From Deinococcus multiflagellatus (GTDB lineage Bacteria; Deinococcota; Deinococci; Deinococcales; Deinococcaceae), in contig NZ_JAIQXV010000001.1 in the NCBI RefSeq assembly GCF_020166415.1, forward strand, positions 248,001 to 312,000: DNA of 64,000 bases, given 5' to 3'. Each line of letters opens with the position of its first letter. Within the stretch, counting starts at the first letter, position 1. Below are positions 53,677 to 64,000 of this stretch, one piece after another. Made by a program: the position numbers and the translations under genes. The notes beneath the pieces are model-generated. The model had not been told where the DNA came from. It did not search any database and saw nothing but the letters and a program-made list of their open reading frames with translations.

Positions 53677-53888
53677 GGTGGGGGGTCCTGTCGCGGCGCC
53701 GCTGCCCCGGTGGCAGCCCGTGGTGGCGCGCGTCTGTGGCCCTTATGGTGCGCCCCGGGATGGTGGCGGCACATGCCGCAGGTGGCTCAGGAGTGGGTGC
53801 GCCATTGGTCGTAGCTGGCTTAAGCCACCGGGGCTGGGTTAAGCATCGGGCAACGCACGCGGGGGTGCCCAGCGCCTGTAATGGGCAG

Positions 53889-54596
53889 ATGCTCGCCCGA
53901 CTGCGCCACGAGTTTCTGCCCTTCTTGCTGCAGCGCTGGCGCCCCCTGCTGCTGCTCTTGCTGGGCGTCATGGCGCCGCTGCTGCTCTTTACGCACCTCG
54001 CCCACGAAATCTTTGTGGAGGGCGGCTTTGCCTGGGATCAGGCGGTGCTGAACTGGTACGCCGCGCACCGGACGCCGGGGCTGACCCGCGCGGCCGAAAC
54101 GCTGGCGCAGGTGGCCGGGGTGCGGGTGCTGCCCTTTATCACGCTGGCTATTGCGTGGCTGCTGGGCAGCTGGCATGAAGGGCGGGGGCGCGCGCACGGC
54201 TGGTTTCTGCTGCTCAGTGTGCTGGGCGCGACCCTGCTGAACGTGGCCGCCAAGGTGGTGTTCCAGCGCCCCCGCCCCGATGAACTGACTGCCGTGCTGG
54301 CCGAACCCGGGTTCAGCTTTCCCAGTGGGCACGCCATGGCCAATGCGGCGTTTGGCATGGCGCTGGCCCTGGTGTTCTGGCGCTCGCGGGCGGGGTGGCC
54401 GGTGGCGGCCTTTGGGCTGCTGTGGGCCGTGACCGTGGGCGCCAGCCGCAATTACCTGGGGGTGCACTACCCGTCGGATGTGCTGGCTGGGATGACCGCC
54501 AGCGTGGCCTGGGTGGTGGGCCTGCGCCTGCTGATGGCCCGGCGCTGGCCGTCGCTGCGGCGCTCGCCAGCGGGGCGGCACGATACTCGGGAGTAA
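53889..54596 (+). CDS. PAP2-family membrane phosphatase
   Basis: This 235-residue integral membrane protein has about six TM segments ([33 protein letters not shown]). The three phosphatase motifs are [11 protein letters not shown] (K-x6-RP), [15 protein letters not shown] (PSGH) and [17 protein letters not shown] (SR-x5-H-x3-D). Such enzymes dephosphorylate phosphatidate or undecaprenyl diphosphate at the outer face of the membrane. The ATG has TGTAAT 6 nt upstream, again the leaderless pattern. Repeat copy F follows 74 nt after the stop. Confidence 0.92.
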   Translation: MLARLRHEFLPFLLQRWRPLLLLLLGVMAPLLLFTHLAHEIFVEGGFAWDQAVLNWYAAHRTPGLTRAAETLAQVAGVRVLPFITLAIAWLLGSWHEGRGRAHGWFLLLSVLGATLLNVAAKVVFQRPRPDELTAVLAEPGFSFPSGHAMANAAFGMALALVFWRSRAGWPVAAFGLLWAVTVGASRNYLGVHYPSDVLAGMTASVAWVVGLRLLMARRWPSLRRSPAGRHDTRE

Positions 54597-54670
54597 ACGG
54601 GGGCTGGATGGGGGCGCTTCTCCCCTGCTGTGCGGGCGCGGCGAGGGCGCTTCTTACCTCTCAGCTATAC

Positions 54671-54717
54671 TAAGTGAAAAGTATCACGATTTTGCCAGCG
54701 CGTGAATTTTTTGTTTC
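54671..54717 (-). repeat. 47-bp intergenic palindromic repeat, copy F
   Basis: Read on the plus strand it begins TAAGTGAAAAGTA, has TCACGATT...CGCGTGAA with two changed stem bases, and ends TTTTTTGTTTC, the longest T-tract of the six. It lies 74 nt after the PAP2 stop between convergent genes. Confidence 0.85.
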
Positions 54718-54867
54718 TTACGCCAAATTTGACATTGCTTCAGGCTGCGTTGTGACTTCGGCGCCTAGCCGGCAACCAGCGAGGACGGGGCCGTCTTCGG
54801 TGCGAAGGGGCCGGAACGCAGCGCTGCTTTCAGGAGCATGTACCACCGCGCACCCGGAGAGGTCCCC

Positions 54868-54912
54868 AGAAGAAAAGGGGGCCTCCAAAACAGCTCCCCC
54901 TCTCCCCTTTTC
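54868..54912 (-). terminator. Hairpin after aspartate kinase
   Basis: On the minus strand a GAAAAGGGG/CCCCTTTTC stem with a 23-nt loop, followed by TTCT, 2 nt past the stop codon. Confidence 0.5.
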
Positions 54913-54914
54913 CC

Positions 54915-56321
<1,407 letters not shown>

Positions 56322-56493
56322 GCGCAGAGTATGCCGCGTGCCTGGGGCAGCGGGTGGAGCGGCGTCTGGGCAGCGCGGCGCGAAGGGCCTGGGGGGTGAG
56401 CCGTGCGTGGGCGATCTGGAGGTGCGGCTGGACCTCCCTCTTCGGGCATGGGGTCGGGGACGATGAGACCCGCGCGTCACGGTTCCCAGAGCT

Positions 56494-56539
56494 GTGTTCA
56501 ACACTCCTGGGGCTGACACACCGGGGGAAAGCAGTGTGT
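56494..56539. promoter_or_regulatory. Two palindromes upstream of the arsenate reductase
   Basis: GTGTTCAACAC (56494-56504) and ACACAC-N12-GTGTGT (56516-56539) stand just before the TAGGGT box of arsC. They resemble binding sites of an ArsR-like repressor, but no such gene is adjacent. Confidence 0.4.
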
Positions 56540-56552
56540 TAGGGTGCCGGCC

Positions 56553-57014
56553 GTGCCGCGCGTCCTGATTCTGTGTACCCACAATTCTGCCCGGTCCCAG
56601 ATGGCCGAGGCCCTGGTCCGCGCCGCCGCCGCGCGCTGGGGGCTGACCCTGGAGGTGCATTCGGCGGGCACCGAGGCCACGCGCGTGAAACCGGAAGCGG
56701 CCGTGGTGCTGGCCGAGCTGGGCCTGGATGTCTCGGGCCACACCAGCAAGACGCTGCGGGACGTGCCGGACGCCCAGCGCTTTGATTACGTGGTAACGGT
56801 GTGCGACAGCGCGGCGGCCGGGTGCCCGGTGTATCCGGGGCAGACCGAGCGGCGGCACTATCCGTTTATGGACCCCAGCGGCGGGAGCCTCGCCCGCTGG
56901 CGGGCCGTGCGCGACCAGCTGGGGCTGCAGTTCGAGGCGTTTGTGCAGGCCCTGCACGCAGGGCAGGCGGCGCCGCCCAGCTACGTGGACAGCCCCGCCG
57001 TGCCGGTGGCCTGA
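56553..57014 (+). CDS. arsC: Thioredoxin-coupled arsenate reductase (LMW-PTP fold)
   Basis: This 153-residue protein has the phosphatase loop [19 protein letters not shown] (C-x5-R) near the N terminus. Two further cysteines are arranged C-x6-C in [17 protein letters not shown], which is the relay used by thioredoxin-type ArsC. They distinguish it from plain tyrosine phosphatases. [11 protein letters not shown] carries the conserved Asp-Pro. It should reduce arsenate to arsenite. The GTG start has TAGGGT 7 nt upstream; GTG 56544 is a weaker alternative. The aquaporin gene begins 1 nt after its stop. Confidence 0.9.
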   Translation: MPRVLILCTHNSARSQMAEALVRAAAARWGLTLEVHSAGTEATRVKPEAAVVLAELGLDVSGHTSKTLRDVPDAQRFDYVVTVCDSAAAGCPVYPGQTERRHYPFMDPSGGSLARWRAVRDQLGLQFEAFVQALHAGQAAPPSYVDSPAVPVA

Positions 57015-57015
57015 G

Positions 57016-57687
57016 GTGGCGCGGTCCCTGGCCCACGCGGCGGTGGCCGAGGGAGTGGGCACCTTTGCCCTGGTCGTGCTAGGGCCCGGGGCCGCCGTGG
57101 TGCAGGCGCAGACGGGCGTGCTGGGGCCCCTGGGGGTGCCGCTGGTCTTCGGCCTGACCGTGGTGGGGGTGCTGACCACGCTGGGGCCGGTCAGCGGCGC
57201 GCACATCAACCCGGCGGCCACCCTGGCCCTGACGCTGGCAGGGCGCTTTCCCTGGGCGTGGGTGGCCCCGTATGTGGCGGCGCAGCTGACGGGGGCGGTG
57301 CTGGGCGCCCTGGCGCTGCTGGCCCTGCTGGGCCGCGTGGGCGACCTGGGGGTGACGGTGCCGGCGGGGCACGCGGGGCCGTCGTTTGCGCTGGAACTGG
57401 GGCTGAGCTTCTGCCTGCTGCTGGCGGCGCTGCGTTCGGGGCGGCCCTGGGTGGTGGGCGGGGTGGTGGCCCTGGCGGCGGCACTCGGGGGACCGGTCAG
57501 TGGGGCCAGCATGAACCCAGCGCGCTCGTTCGGGCCGGCGCTGGTAAGCGGTATCTGGACCGCTCACTGGCTGTACTGGGCGGCGCCCGCGCTGGGGGCG
57601 GTGCTGGCAGCGGGGGTACACCGGGGGCTGGAGCACCGGGCGGCCCTTGCTGGCCCGGCGGTGGTGGACCGTGGCGCTGCCGGCTGA
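57016..57687 (+). CDS. MIP-family channel (aquaglyceroporin), probable arsenite exit path
   Basis: This 223-residue protein has six TM segments and two NPA motifs, in [18 protein letters not shown] and [19 protein letters not shown]. It has a GTG start immediately after arsC. In Sinorhizobium an aquaglyceroporin (AqpS) beside arsC lets arsenite leave down its gradient, and the same logic fits here. Selectivity for water, glycerol or arsenite cannot be read safely from the sequence. The chromate transporter frame overlaps its 3' end. Confidence 0.9.
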   Translation: MARSLAHAAVAEGVGTFALVVLGPGAAVVQAQTGVLGPLGVPLVFGLTVVGVLTTLGPVSGAHINPAATLALTLAGRFPWAWVAPYVAAQLTGAVLGALALLALLGRVGDLGVTVPAGHAGPSFALELGLSFCLLLAALRSGRPWVVGGVVALAAALGGPVSGASMNPARSFGPALVSGIWTAHWLYWAAPALGAVLAAGVHRGLEHRAALAGPAVVDRGAAG

Positions 57688-58900
57688 GGGGCTGGGCCCT
57701 GGGGCACCGGAGCAGCCCAGGGGCACCTTTCTGGAGGTGCTGCTGGTCTTTGGGCGGCTGGGCCTGACCAGTTTTGGCGGGCCGGTGGCGCACCTGGGGT
57801 ACTTCCGCGAGGAGTTCGTGCGCCGCCGCCGCTGGCTGGACGAGGGCAGCTACGCCGAACTGGTGGCGCTGTGCCAGTTTTTGCCGGGGCCGGCCAGCAG
57901 TCAGGTGGGCATGGCCCTGGGGATTCAGCGCGCGGGGCTGCCGGGGGCGCTGGCGGCGTGGCTGGGGTTTACGCTGCCCAGCGCGGCGCTGCTGGCGCTG
58001 TTTGCGCTGGGGGTGCGCGCGGCGGGTGACCTGGGGGGCGCGGGTTGGCTGCACGGCCTGAAGCTGGTGGCGGTGGCGGTGGTGGCGCAGGCGGTGCTGG
58101 GCATGGCGCGCAGCCTCACGCCCGACCGGCCCCGGGCTCTGCTGGCGCTGGGGACCGCCGCCGTGACGCTGCTGGCCCCCTGGACCCTGACACCCGTGCT
58201 GCTGATGGGCGCCGCTGGGCTGATCGGGTGGCGGTTTCTGAACCGGGGGGCCCGGGAGGACCCGACTACAGGGATGGCGTGGCCGTCTACCCTGCCTCGG
58301 CGGGTGGGGACGGCCTGCCTGGGGCTCTTTGGGGCGCTGCTGCTGGGCCTGCCCCTGCTGCGAGAGGTGGTGGGCGGTCCGGTGCTGGGCATGCTGGACA
58401 GCTTTTACCGCGCGGGCGCGCTGGTGTTTGGGGGCGGCCATGTGGTGCTGCCCCTGCTGGAAGCCGAGGTCGTGTCGCCCGGCTGGGTGACGCCCGACGC
58501 CTTTCTGGCCGGCTACGGGGCCGCGCAGGCGGTGCCGGGGCCGCTGTTTACCTTCAGCGCGTACCTGGGCGCGGTGGCGAATGTGGGGCTGTCGCCGCTG
58601 GTGGCGGCGGGGCTGGCGCTGGGGGCCATCTTTCTGCCGGCCTTCCTGCTGGTGGCGGGCGCCCTGCCGTTCTGGGGCCGCTGGCGCACGTGCCCAGGGG
58701 CGCAGGCGGCGCTGCAGGGGGTGAATGCGGCGGTGGTGGGGGTGCTGCTTTCGGCGCTCTACACGCCAGTATTCACGGCGGCGGTGGGCTCGCCGCTGGA
58801 CTTCGCCGTGGTGCTGGTGGCCTTTGCGGCGCTGGAACATGGCCGGCTGCCCCCGTGGCTGGTGGTGGGGCTGGGGGCGCTGGTGGGGTGGAGGCTGTAG
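57671..58900 (+). CDS. chrA: Chromate efflux transporter, long-chain ChrA
   Basis: This 409-residue membrane protein is made of two homologous halves. The signature of the first is FLEVLLVFGRLGLTSFGGPV with FLPGPASSQVGMALG. The second half has SFYRAGALVFGGGHVVLPLL and AVPGPLFTFSAYLGAVANVG. Many TM helices are visible. Long-chain ChrA proteins export chromate. The start is taken as GTG 57671 (MALPAEG), overlapping the aquaporin by 17 nt; 57647 is also possible. With arsC and the channel it forms an oxyanion-resistance cluster. Confidence 0.92.
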   Translation: MALPAEGLGPGAPEQPRGTFLEVLLVFGRLGLTSFGGPVAHLGYFREEFVRRRRWLDEGSYAELVALCQFLPGPASSQVGMALGIQRAGLPGALAAWLGFTLPSAALLALFALGVRAAGDLGGAGWLHGLKLVAVAVVAQAVLGMARSLTPDRPRALLALGTAAVTLLAPWTLTPVLLMGAAGLIGWRFLNRGAREDPTTGMAWPSTLPRRVGTACLGLFGALLLGLPLLREVVGGPVLGMLDSFYRAGALVFGGGHVVLPLLEAEVVSPGWVTPDAFLAGYGAAQAVPGPLFTFSAYLGAVANVGLSPLVAAGLALGAIFLPAFLLVAGALPFWGRWRTCPGAQAALQGVNAAVVGVLLSALYTPVFTAAVGSPLDFAVVLVAFAALEHGRLPPWLVVGLGALVGWRL

Positions 58901-59173
58901 AAGCGGGTACGGGAGCGCTGTGCACCGTCATCGTGGTATCCAGAGGATTTCCATCAACAGCTCTGGGGCGAACAAAGTGCGCGACAGCAACATGGACGAC
59001 GTTGAGGGGTGCTGTTGACCCAAAGTAGAAAGAGCCGCCACGGTCAGAATCACCCGTTCTGGTCTGAAGGTCTACTGGCTGTGGCATTAGCCAAACCCAA
59101 TGCCTGGGATCTGAACTTTGAAGGCCCTCTGGTGCGGCTCACTCCGCCCATGCTTCAAAGTGAAGTGCAACTC
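58901..59173. other. 273-bp gap with a long inverted repeat
   Basis: No gene is supported between chrA and the SARP-like regulator. The composition is less GC-rich than around it. ACTTTGAAG (59115-59123) pairs with CTTCAAAGT (59153-59161), with an inner GCGG/CCGC, making a hairpin just past the regulator's stop. It may end that gene's transcript. Confidence 0.45.
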
Positions 59174-61207
59174 CTATGCCAACCCTTCGGGGGCCGGACT
59201 CAGGGTCAGGTCTGCGACCTGCAGGGTCACGTTGGCGCTGGCGCACAGGACCTCCAGCAGGGGGCCCTCGCCAGTGCCGGACAGCTGGACCCACTGGCCT
59301 TCGGGCAGGGTGGGGACCAGCACCTCGGGGGCTGGCTCGCCGGGGCGCTGCAGCCGCAGGGCGAAGGGGCGGTGGTGGGCCTGGGGATCGCCGCGCAGAA
59401 CGCGGACGGCCAGCTGCCAGTGCCAGCGGGGCGCCGGGGGCGGGCCCACCTGCAGGGCCAGTTCCGGGGCATGGTGCTCGGGGAGGCCGCAGCGCAGGAC
59501 GGTAAACCCGCCGGGCGCCGGCAGCAGGTGGTAGCCAAAGCCCAGGGGGCGCAGGCCGCCTTCGGGGGGCAGTGGCGGGGCGGCCAGATCCGGCGTGAGG
59601 GGGTAAGCCGGCCAGGGCCGCGCCGGGCCAGCCAGGGCCAGTGGCTGCGGCACAGAGGCCCGCAGGCGGGTGCGCGCCGAGGCGTCCAGCAGCCCGGCCA
59701 GGGTGGCGCGCTGCAGTTCGCTGGCAAACGCCAGCGGCTGCTCGCCGTCCAGGGGCCGCACCGGGCGGTCCAGGGCCAGGGCCGCCTGAAAGGACGCCGG
59801 CACCCGTTCCAGAAGGCCGCCCCTCAGGGCCTCGCGCAGGGCGGCTTCGGCTTCGGGGGGCGTGGCCCCCTCCTGCACCAGCACCGTCAGGGCCTGCGCC
59901 TGGGCAAACGGCGCCGGGAGGGCCGCCAGTGGGGCCAGCCGGTCGGGGTCGGGCAGGGCGGCGCGCAGCTCGGCGAACAGCAGGGTGCGCAGGGCCGGGT
60001 CCAGGCGGCGGCGCACCCCCAGGTCGGGGGTGGCGGCCAGCGCGCGGGCAGCGGGCCACCAGCCTTCGGACTGCCGCAGCACCTCCACGGCGGCCGGGGC
60101 GCATTCGGGGGGCAGCAGGGCGGCCACGGCGGCGGGGCTGAGGGGTGGGTGTTCGGCGGTGATCAGGCGGCCCGGCGCGGCGGCGCTGCCCAGGTGGGCG
60201 CGCACGCGGCGCTCGCCCTGTGGGGTGGTGATCAGGGCCAGCAGCAGCGGCGCGGGCCAGTTGAGCATGAAGCCCAGGGCGCGGGCGGTGTCTTCGGTCA
60301 GGCTCTCGGCGCCGCGCAGCACAAAGGCCACCGGCTGCCCCAGGCGCAGCAGCAACTGGCACAGGGCCACCAGGTCGCGCTCGGGGCCTGCGCCGCTGCT
60401 CAGCAGGGCGTCGGCTTCGGCCTGCAGGGCGGCGGGCAGGTGCTCGCGCAGTTGCAGCACCAGGGAGGCCAGCAGGTGGGCCACCGAGGGCACGGCGGTC
60501 ACACCCACCGCGTGCCAGCCAGCCGCGCGCAGGGCGCTGCCCAGCAGGTCGCCCCGGCCGCTGGCGGCGCGCCCGGTGTAGATCAGGGCCTGCACCTCGT
60601 GGCGGGCGCGGGCCAGCACCGGGGCCAGGGCCGCGTCCAGGGCGGGGGGCGTCGGCGCGGGTTCGGGGGCCGGGTCCAGGGACCAGCCCAGGCTGACGAG
60701 GCGGCGCCGGGCCTCGTCGGCGCGGGCGGGGGGTTCCTGGTCCAGGCGGCGGCGCAGGGCGCGGCGCACCCGGGTGTGCAGGGCGGCGCGCTGGCGCTCC
60801 AGCCACGCGGCCAGCGCGGGGTGCCCCGAATCGTCCAGGCCCGAGAGCGGCGCGGGCCCCAGGGCGCCTAGCCAGCGGTCCAGTTCGGGGGCCGGGGCCT
60901 CTTCCCACAGGTCCAGGTCGGTGGGCAGGGCCGACTGCAGCAGGGCCGAGCGCGCCGGGCCCAGCGAGACACCCACGCGGCGCAGGGCCGAGAGTTCCAC
61001 GCGCAGGTTCTGCAGGCCGCCCTTCTGGGGCCACAGCAGCGCCGCCGCCGTTTCGCGGTGCAGCGGCTGCGCGTCCAGGCTTAAGTAGGCCAGCAGGGTC
61101 AGGCCCTTGCGGGACACGGCGAGACGTTCGCCGCCGCGCAGAAGGTGCACGCTGCCCAGGACACTCAGCACAAGGGGTGCGTCGCGGTGGTCGGAACTCG
61201 TCGTCAA
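59174..61207 (-). CDS. SARP-like transcriptional regulator with degenerate ATPase region
   Basis: This large 677-residue protein starts with a winged-helix DNA-binding domain (LVLSVLGSVHLLRGGERLAV; LHRETAAALLWPQKGGLQNL, where HRE and NLR are typical of SARP/BTAD regulators). A helical BTAD-like region follows, to about residue 170. The central part resembles an STAND/AAA ATPase, but the P-loop position reads YTGRAASGRGDLLGSAL and lacks the Lys-Thr/Ser pair, and the Walker B region (VAFVLRGAESL) is also weak. ATP hydrolysis is therefore doubtful. The last about 120 residues are beta-rich and of unknown fold. The start is TTG with TAGACT 7 nt upstream. Its target is unknown. Confidence 0.78.
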   Translation of the reverse strand: MTTSSDHRDAPLVLSVLGSVHLLRGGERLAVSRKGLTLLAYLSLDAQPLHRETAAALLWPQKGGLQNLRVELSALRRVGVSLGPARSALLQSALPTDLDLWEEAPAPELDRWLGALGPAPLSGLDDSGHPALAAWLERQRAALHTRVRRALRRRLDQEPPARADEARRRLVSLGWSLDPAPEPAPTPPALDAALAPVLARARHEVQALIYTGRAASGRGDLLGSALRAAGWHAVGVTAVPSVAHLLASLVLQLREHLPAALQAEADALLSSGAGPERDLVALCQLLLRLGQPVAFVLRGAESLTEDTARALGFMLNWPAPLLLALITTPQGERRVRAHLGSAAAPGRLITAEHPPLSPAAVAALLPPECAPAAVEVLRQSEGWWPAARALAATPDLGVRRRLDPALRTLLFAELRAALPDPDRLAPLAALPAPFAQAQALTVLVQEGATPPEAEAALREALRGGLLERVPASFQAALALDRPVRPLDGEQPLAFASELQRATLAGLLDASARTRLRASVPQPLALAGPARPWPAYPLTPDLAAPPLPPEGGLRPLGFGYHLLPAPGGFTVLRCGLPEHHAPELALQVGPPPAPRWHWQLAVRVLRGDPQAHHRPFALRLQRPGEPAPEVLVPTLPEGQWVQLSGTGEGPLLEVLCASANVTLQVADLTLSPAPEGLA

Positions 61208-61305
61208 CCGGAACAGTCTAGCGTGTTCCTGGGCAGGGCGGCGCCCAAACCACGGGCGGGCGCCGGCCCCCAATCGTGGGAACCGGCGCCCGGGAGGCAG
61301 AGGCC

Positions 61306-61623
61306 TCAGTAGAAGATCAGTTCGCTGCTTTCGCCGCTGGGACGTTCCAGCGCGTAGGTGTTCAGGGTGCCGCCGCCGCTGTAGGGGCTGGTGGTGCTCA
61401 GGCGCAGGGTGGCCAGGGGCAGCTTGCCGGCCAGTTCGGGCAGCGCGTGGGGGTCGGCGGGCACAAAGTCGCGGGTGCAGCGCAGGGTGATCTGCTCGGG
61501 GGTCTGGCTGTGCAGCTGGCACACGGCCTGCACGGTCACGCGAAAGGTCAGGGATACCGAACCGCTGCCCGCCGAGGCGACGGACGGCAGGAGCAGGGCA
61601 AACAGAGTCAGGGCACGCTTCAT
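61306..61623 (-). CDS. Small secreted protein, two cysteines
   Basis: This 105-residue protein has a signal peptide (MKRALTLFALLLPSVASAGS) and a beta-strand-rich domain (SVSLTFRVTVQAVCQLHS; QITLRCTRDFVP), with two Cys that could form a disulfide. The V-x-A-x-C pattern recalls spore-coat-U/pilin-like adhesion proteins, but it is too short for a confident call. It lies upstream of the SARP-like regulator on the same strand, 98 nt away. Confidence 0.68.
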   Translation of the reverse strand: MKRALTLFALLLPSVASAGSGSVSLTFRVTVQAVCQLHSQTPEQITLRCTRDFVPADPHALPELAGKLPLATLRLSTTSPYSGGGTLNTYALERPSGESSELIFY

Positions 61624-61905
61624 AGGGGCCTCCGTGAGGGGTGCGTGTCTGGGCCCCGGGTGAGGGGGTCAGGCAACGCGGAGTGGCCCCAGCGTAGAAA
61701 AGGCCCTGACACAGAGTTCTGTCAGCGGCGCACCTTCAGATGAAGTTTTATACGTGGAGTCAGAGGGCCTGGGGAGGTGAAGCAGGTACGGCAGAGGGTG
61801 TGAGGGGACGAAGAAGCCGCGCTGGACGGGGCCTTTTGAGTGGCCCTTGGTGCCCGGCCCCTGGGCTTCACTCGGCCTTCACGGCTGAACGGCACAATGG
61901 ACGAT
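61624..61905. promoter_or_regulatory. Divergent promoter region, 282 bp
   Basis: It separates the secreted-protein gene (-) from the YceI gene (+). It contains the near-palindrome CTGACACAGAGTTCTGTCAG (61706-61725), which shares CTGACACA with the bshA-degV intergenic site. No gene is supported inside. Confidence 0.4.
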
Positions 61906-62445
61906 ATGAAACGATTCTGGGCGGTGGGGGCGGCAGTCCTGGCAGGCACGGTGGGCGCAGTGGGATACCGCGCCGACGACGGCACCGCCAGTTTTACCCA
62001 TACGGTGCGCTTTATTCCGGTGCGCGGCACCATCGCCGGGGTCAGTGCGGCCGTGGACCTGGACCCGGCCAATCTGGCGGCCACCACCGGCTCGGTGCGG
62101 GTGCCGGTGGTGAACCTCAAGACCGGGATTGGCCTGCGCGACAGCCATGCCAAGGGCGAGAATGCCCTGAACACCGCCAAGTATCCCAATGCCACGTTTA
62201 CGCTGGAGAAATTGACGGGCGGGCGGCTGGTGGAGGGGCAGACGCTGGCGACCACGGCCACCGGCAAACTCACGGTGAAGGGCACCACCAAAACCATCAG
62301 CGTGCCGGTGAAAGCCACGCTGCAGGGCGGCAAGGTGAACGTGAGCACCCAGTTTAAGTTCAACCCCTACGACTACGACGTGCGCTATCCGGGCAGCAGC
62401 GATTCGGTGACGGTGGACGTGTCGTTCACGCTGAATAAGGGGTAA
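61906..62445 (+). CDS. YceI-like polyisoprenoid-binding protein
   Basis: This 179-residue exported lipocalin-like protein has an N-terminal hydrophobic signal/anchor (WAVGAAVLAGTVGAVGY) and then the YceI barrel (ASFTHTVRFIPVRGTIAG; GLRDSHAKGENALNTAKYPN; TATGKLTVKGTTKTISVPVK). The R-D-x-H and K-Y-P motifs are typical. Relatives bind polyprenyl chains such as isoprenoid quinones. The start at MKRFW was chosen because CACAAT lies 7 nt upstream; MDDMKRF from 61897 is possible. The next gene starts 4 nt after its stop. Confidence 0.88.
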   Translation: MKRFWAVGAAVLAGTVGAVGYRADDGTASFTHTVRFIPVRGTIAGVSAAVDLDPANLAATTGSVRVPVVNLKTGIGLRDSHAKGENALNTAKYPNATFTLEKLTGGRLVEGQTLATTATGKLTVKGTTKTISVPVKATLQGGKVNVSTQFKFNPYDYDVRYPGSSDSVTVDVSFTLNKG

Positions 62446-62449
62446 ACGG

Positions 62450-62899
62450 GTGCGGCGCCTGTGGGCCGCGCTGCTGGCGCTGGGCCTGGGGTGGGCCGGG
62501 GCCACGCCCGCTCCCGCGCACCTCACGCTCTTTGTGTTCGTGAAGTCGCCCGTTCCGGCGCTGACCTGGGACAACATTCAGGCGCGGGTGGTGAACCTGC
62601 GGCCGGGCGCGGTGACGCTGGAACTGGGCTGCGGGGCGGTGCGCCACCGTCTGTTGACGGCCGGGGGACAGGACGTGTCGGCCTTCCGGGAGGACGTGGC
62701 GTGCGCTGGCAGCGTCCGGGAGGTTCTGCTGCTGCCGCGCTGGGGCACGCCGCTGAGCGGCTTTCCGCCAGAGGTCACCGATCTTCCAGACGGGCGCTAT
62801 GTCTTGGAAACCACCTTCGAGTATGGCCCCTGGCACCTGATCCGCCGGACGACCGTGGTGGTGCAGAAAGAGGCCCCGGCCCCCTCCACCCCACCTTGA
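62450..62899 (+). CDS. Secreted hypothetical protein, possible BsuPI-like fold
   Basis: This 149-residue protein has a signal peptide (LWAALLALGLGWAGATPA) and an Ig-like beta domain (ALTWDNIQARVVNLRPGAVT; LPDGRYVLETTFEYGPWHLI), ending in a Pro tail. The order of strands and the D-G-R-Y-V turn recall BsuPI-type proteinase-inhibitor domains, with low certainty. The GTG start is 4 nt after the YceI stop, so the two exported proteins are probably made from one transcript. Confidence 0.72.
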   Translation: MRRLWAALLALGLGWAGATPAPAHLTLFVFVKSPVPALTWDNIQARVVNLRPGAVTLELGCGAVRHRLLTAGGQDVSAFREDVACAGSVREVLLLPRWGTPLSGFPPEVTDLPDGRYVLETTFEYGPWHLIRRTTVVVQKEAPAPSTPP

Positions 62900-62920
62900 A
62901 CTGCGTCTAAAAATCCCTTG

Positions 62921-62966
62921 GTGTCCAGAGGACACGAACTTCGTGTCTGAAATCAGGCGGTAGACT
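62921..62966 (+). promoter_or_regulatory. Promoter of gap with two interlocked palindromes
   Basis: TAGACT (62961-62966) is the likely -10 element. Upstream, GTGTCC-aga-GGACAC (62921-62935) overlaps GACACGAA-c-TTCGTGTC (62931-62947). The middle half-site is shared and the two centres are 11 bp apart, covering the -35 position. Confidence 0.6.
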
Positions 62967-62982
62967 GCCACATGCGAGGTGA

Positions 62983-64000
<1,018 letters not shown>

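Larger units (their letters stand above)
54597..54914. other. 318-bp convergent intergenic region
   Basis: Between the PAP2 and aspartate kinase ends. It holds repeat copy F (54671-54717), an AT-rich patch just after it (CGCCAAATTTGACATTGC), and a hairpin adjoining the kinase end. No gene is supported. Confidence 0.6.

Noticed and set aside
58901..59173. Remnant of a transposase or phage gene after chrA
   Set aside because: The lower GC is suggestive, but none of the six frames gives a recognisable motif.

Overview
The window is a high-GC chromosomal segment typical of Deinococcus. The evidence is the fused SecD-SecF, a bacillithiol-type BshA, a T-box in front of a eukaryote-like IleRS, bacterial-type AspRS paired with HisRS, an RlpA-like LysM protein, and many starts that lack a ribosome binding site but carry a TAnnnT box 6-8 nt upstream, as expected for leaderless mRNAs. 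About 62 protein genes are supported, including one partial gene at each end, one frameshifted HNH nuclease and two very short ORFs. I found no rRNA, tRNA, CRISPR array or intact insertion sequence.

Layout. 1-9.8 kb: membrane stomatin-like protein, YchJ-like protein, a SpoU rRNA methyltransferase coupled to a coiled-coil protein, a response regulator, DinB-like and MBL-fold proteins, argC and secDF. 9.9-19.3 kb: a secreted Gly-rich protein, acyl-CoA dehydrogenase, YbjN protein, Xaa-Pro peptidase coupled to an RlpA-like protein, sucCD, bshA and a DegV protein. 19.6-30.5 kb: ileS with a T-box leader and an overlapping short ORF, then divergent transaldolase-rho, a LysM/M23 murein hydrolase with a response regulator, pdxST, and two coupled alpha/beta hydrolases. 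30.6-41.2 kb: hisS-aspS, a phosphoesterase, a TIG lipoprotein, a lipid kinase, a mobile-looking HNH/tyrosine-recombinase patch, lnt, a second phosphoesterase and a class V aminotransferase. 41.4-47.5 kb: HAD phosphatase, M19 dipeptidase, SGNH lipoprotein, NlpC/P60 peptidase, dipeptide epimerase and an oxidoreductase, which together look like murein-peptide recycling. 47.6-54.6 kb: histidine phosphatase, an Rrf2/quinone-oxidoreductase pair, uvrC, an astacin-like lipoprotein and a PAP2 phosphatase. 54.9-64 kb: aspartate kinase, an arsenate reductase-aquaporin-chromate transporter cluster, a SARP-like regulator, small secreted proteins, a YceI protein and the start of gap.

The signal the genes do not explain best is a 47-bp AT-rich palindromic repeat present six times, always between genes. 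Five copies lie 24-74 nt after a stop codon in one orientation, with the palindrome followed by a T-rich tract. Other regulatory structure worth checking: a 17-bp inverted repeat plus a third repeat copy that covers the pdxS start, a strongly initiated 36-codon ORF between the ileS T-box and ileS, and two interlocked palindromes one helical turn apart at the gap promoter.
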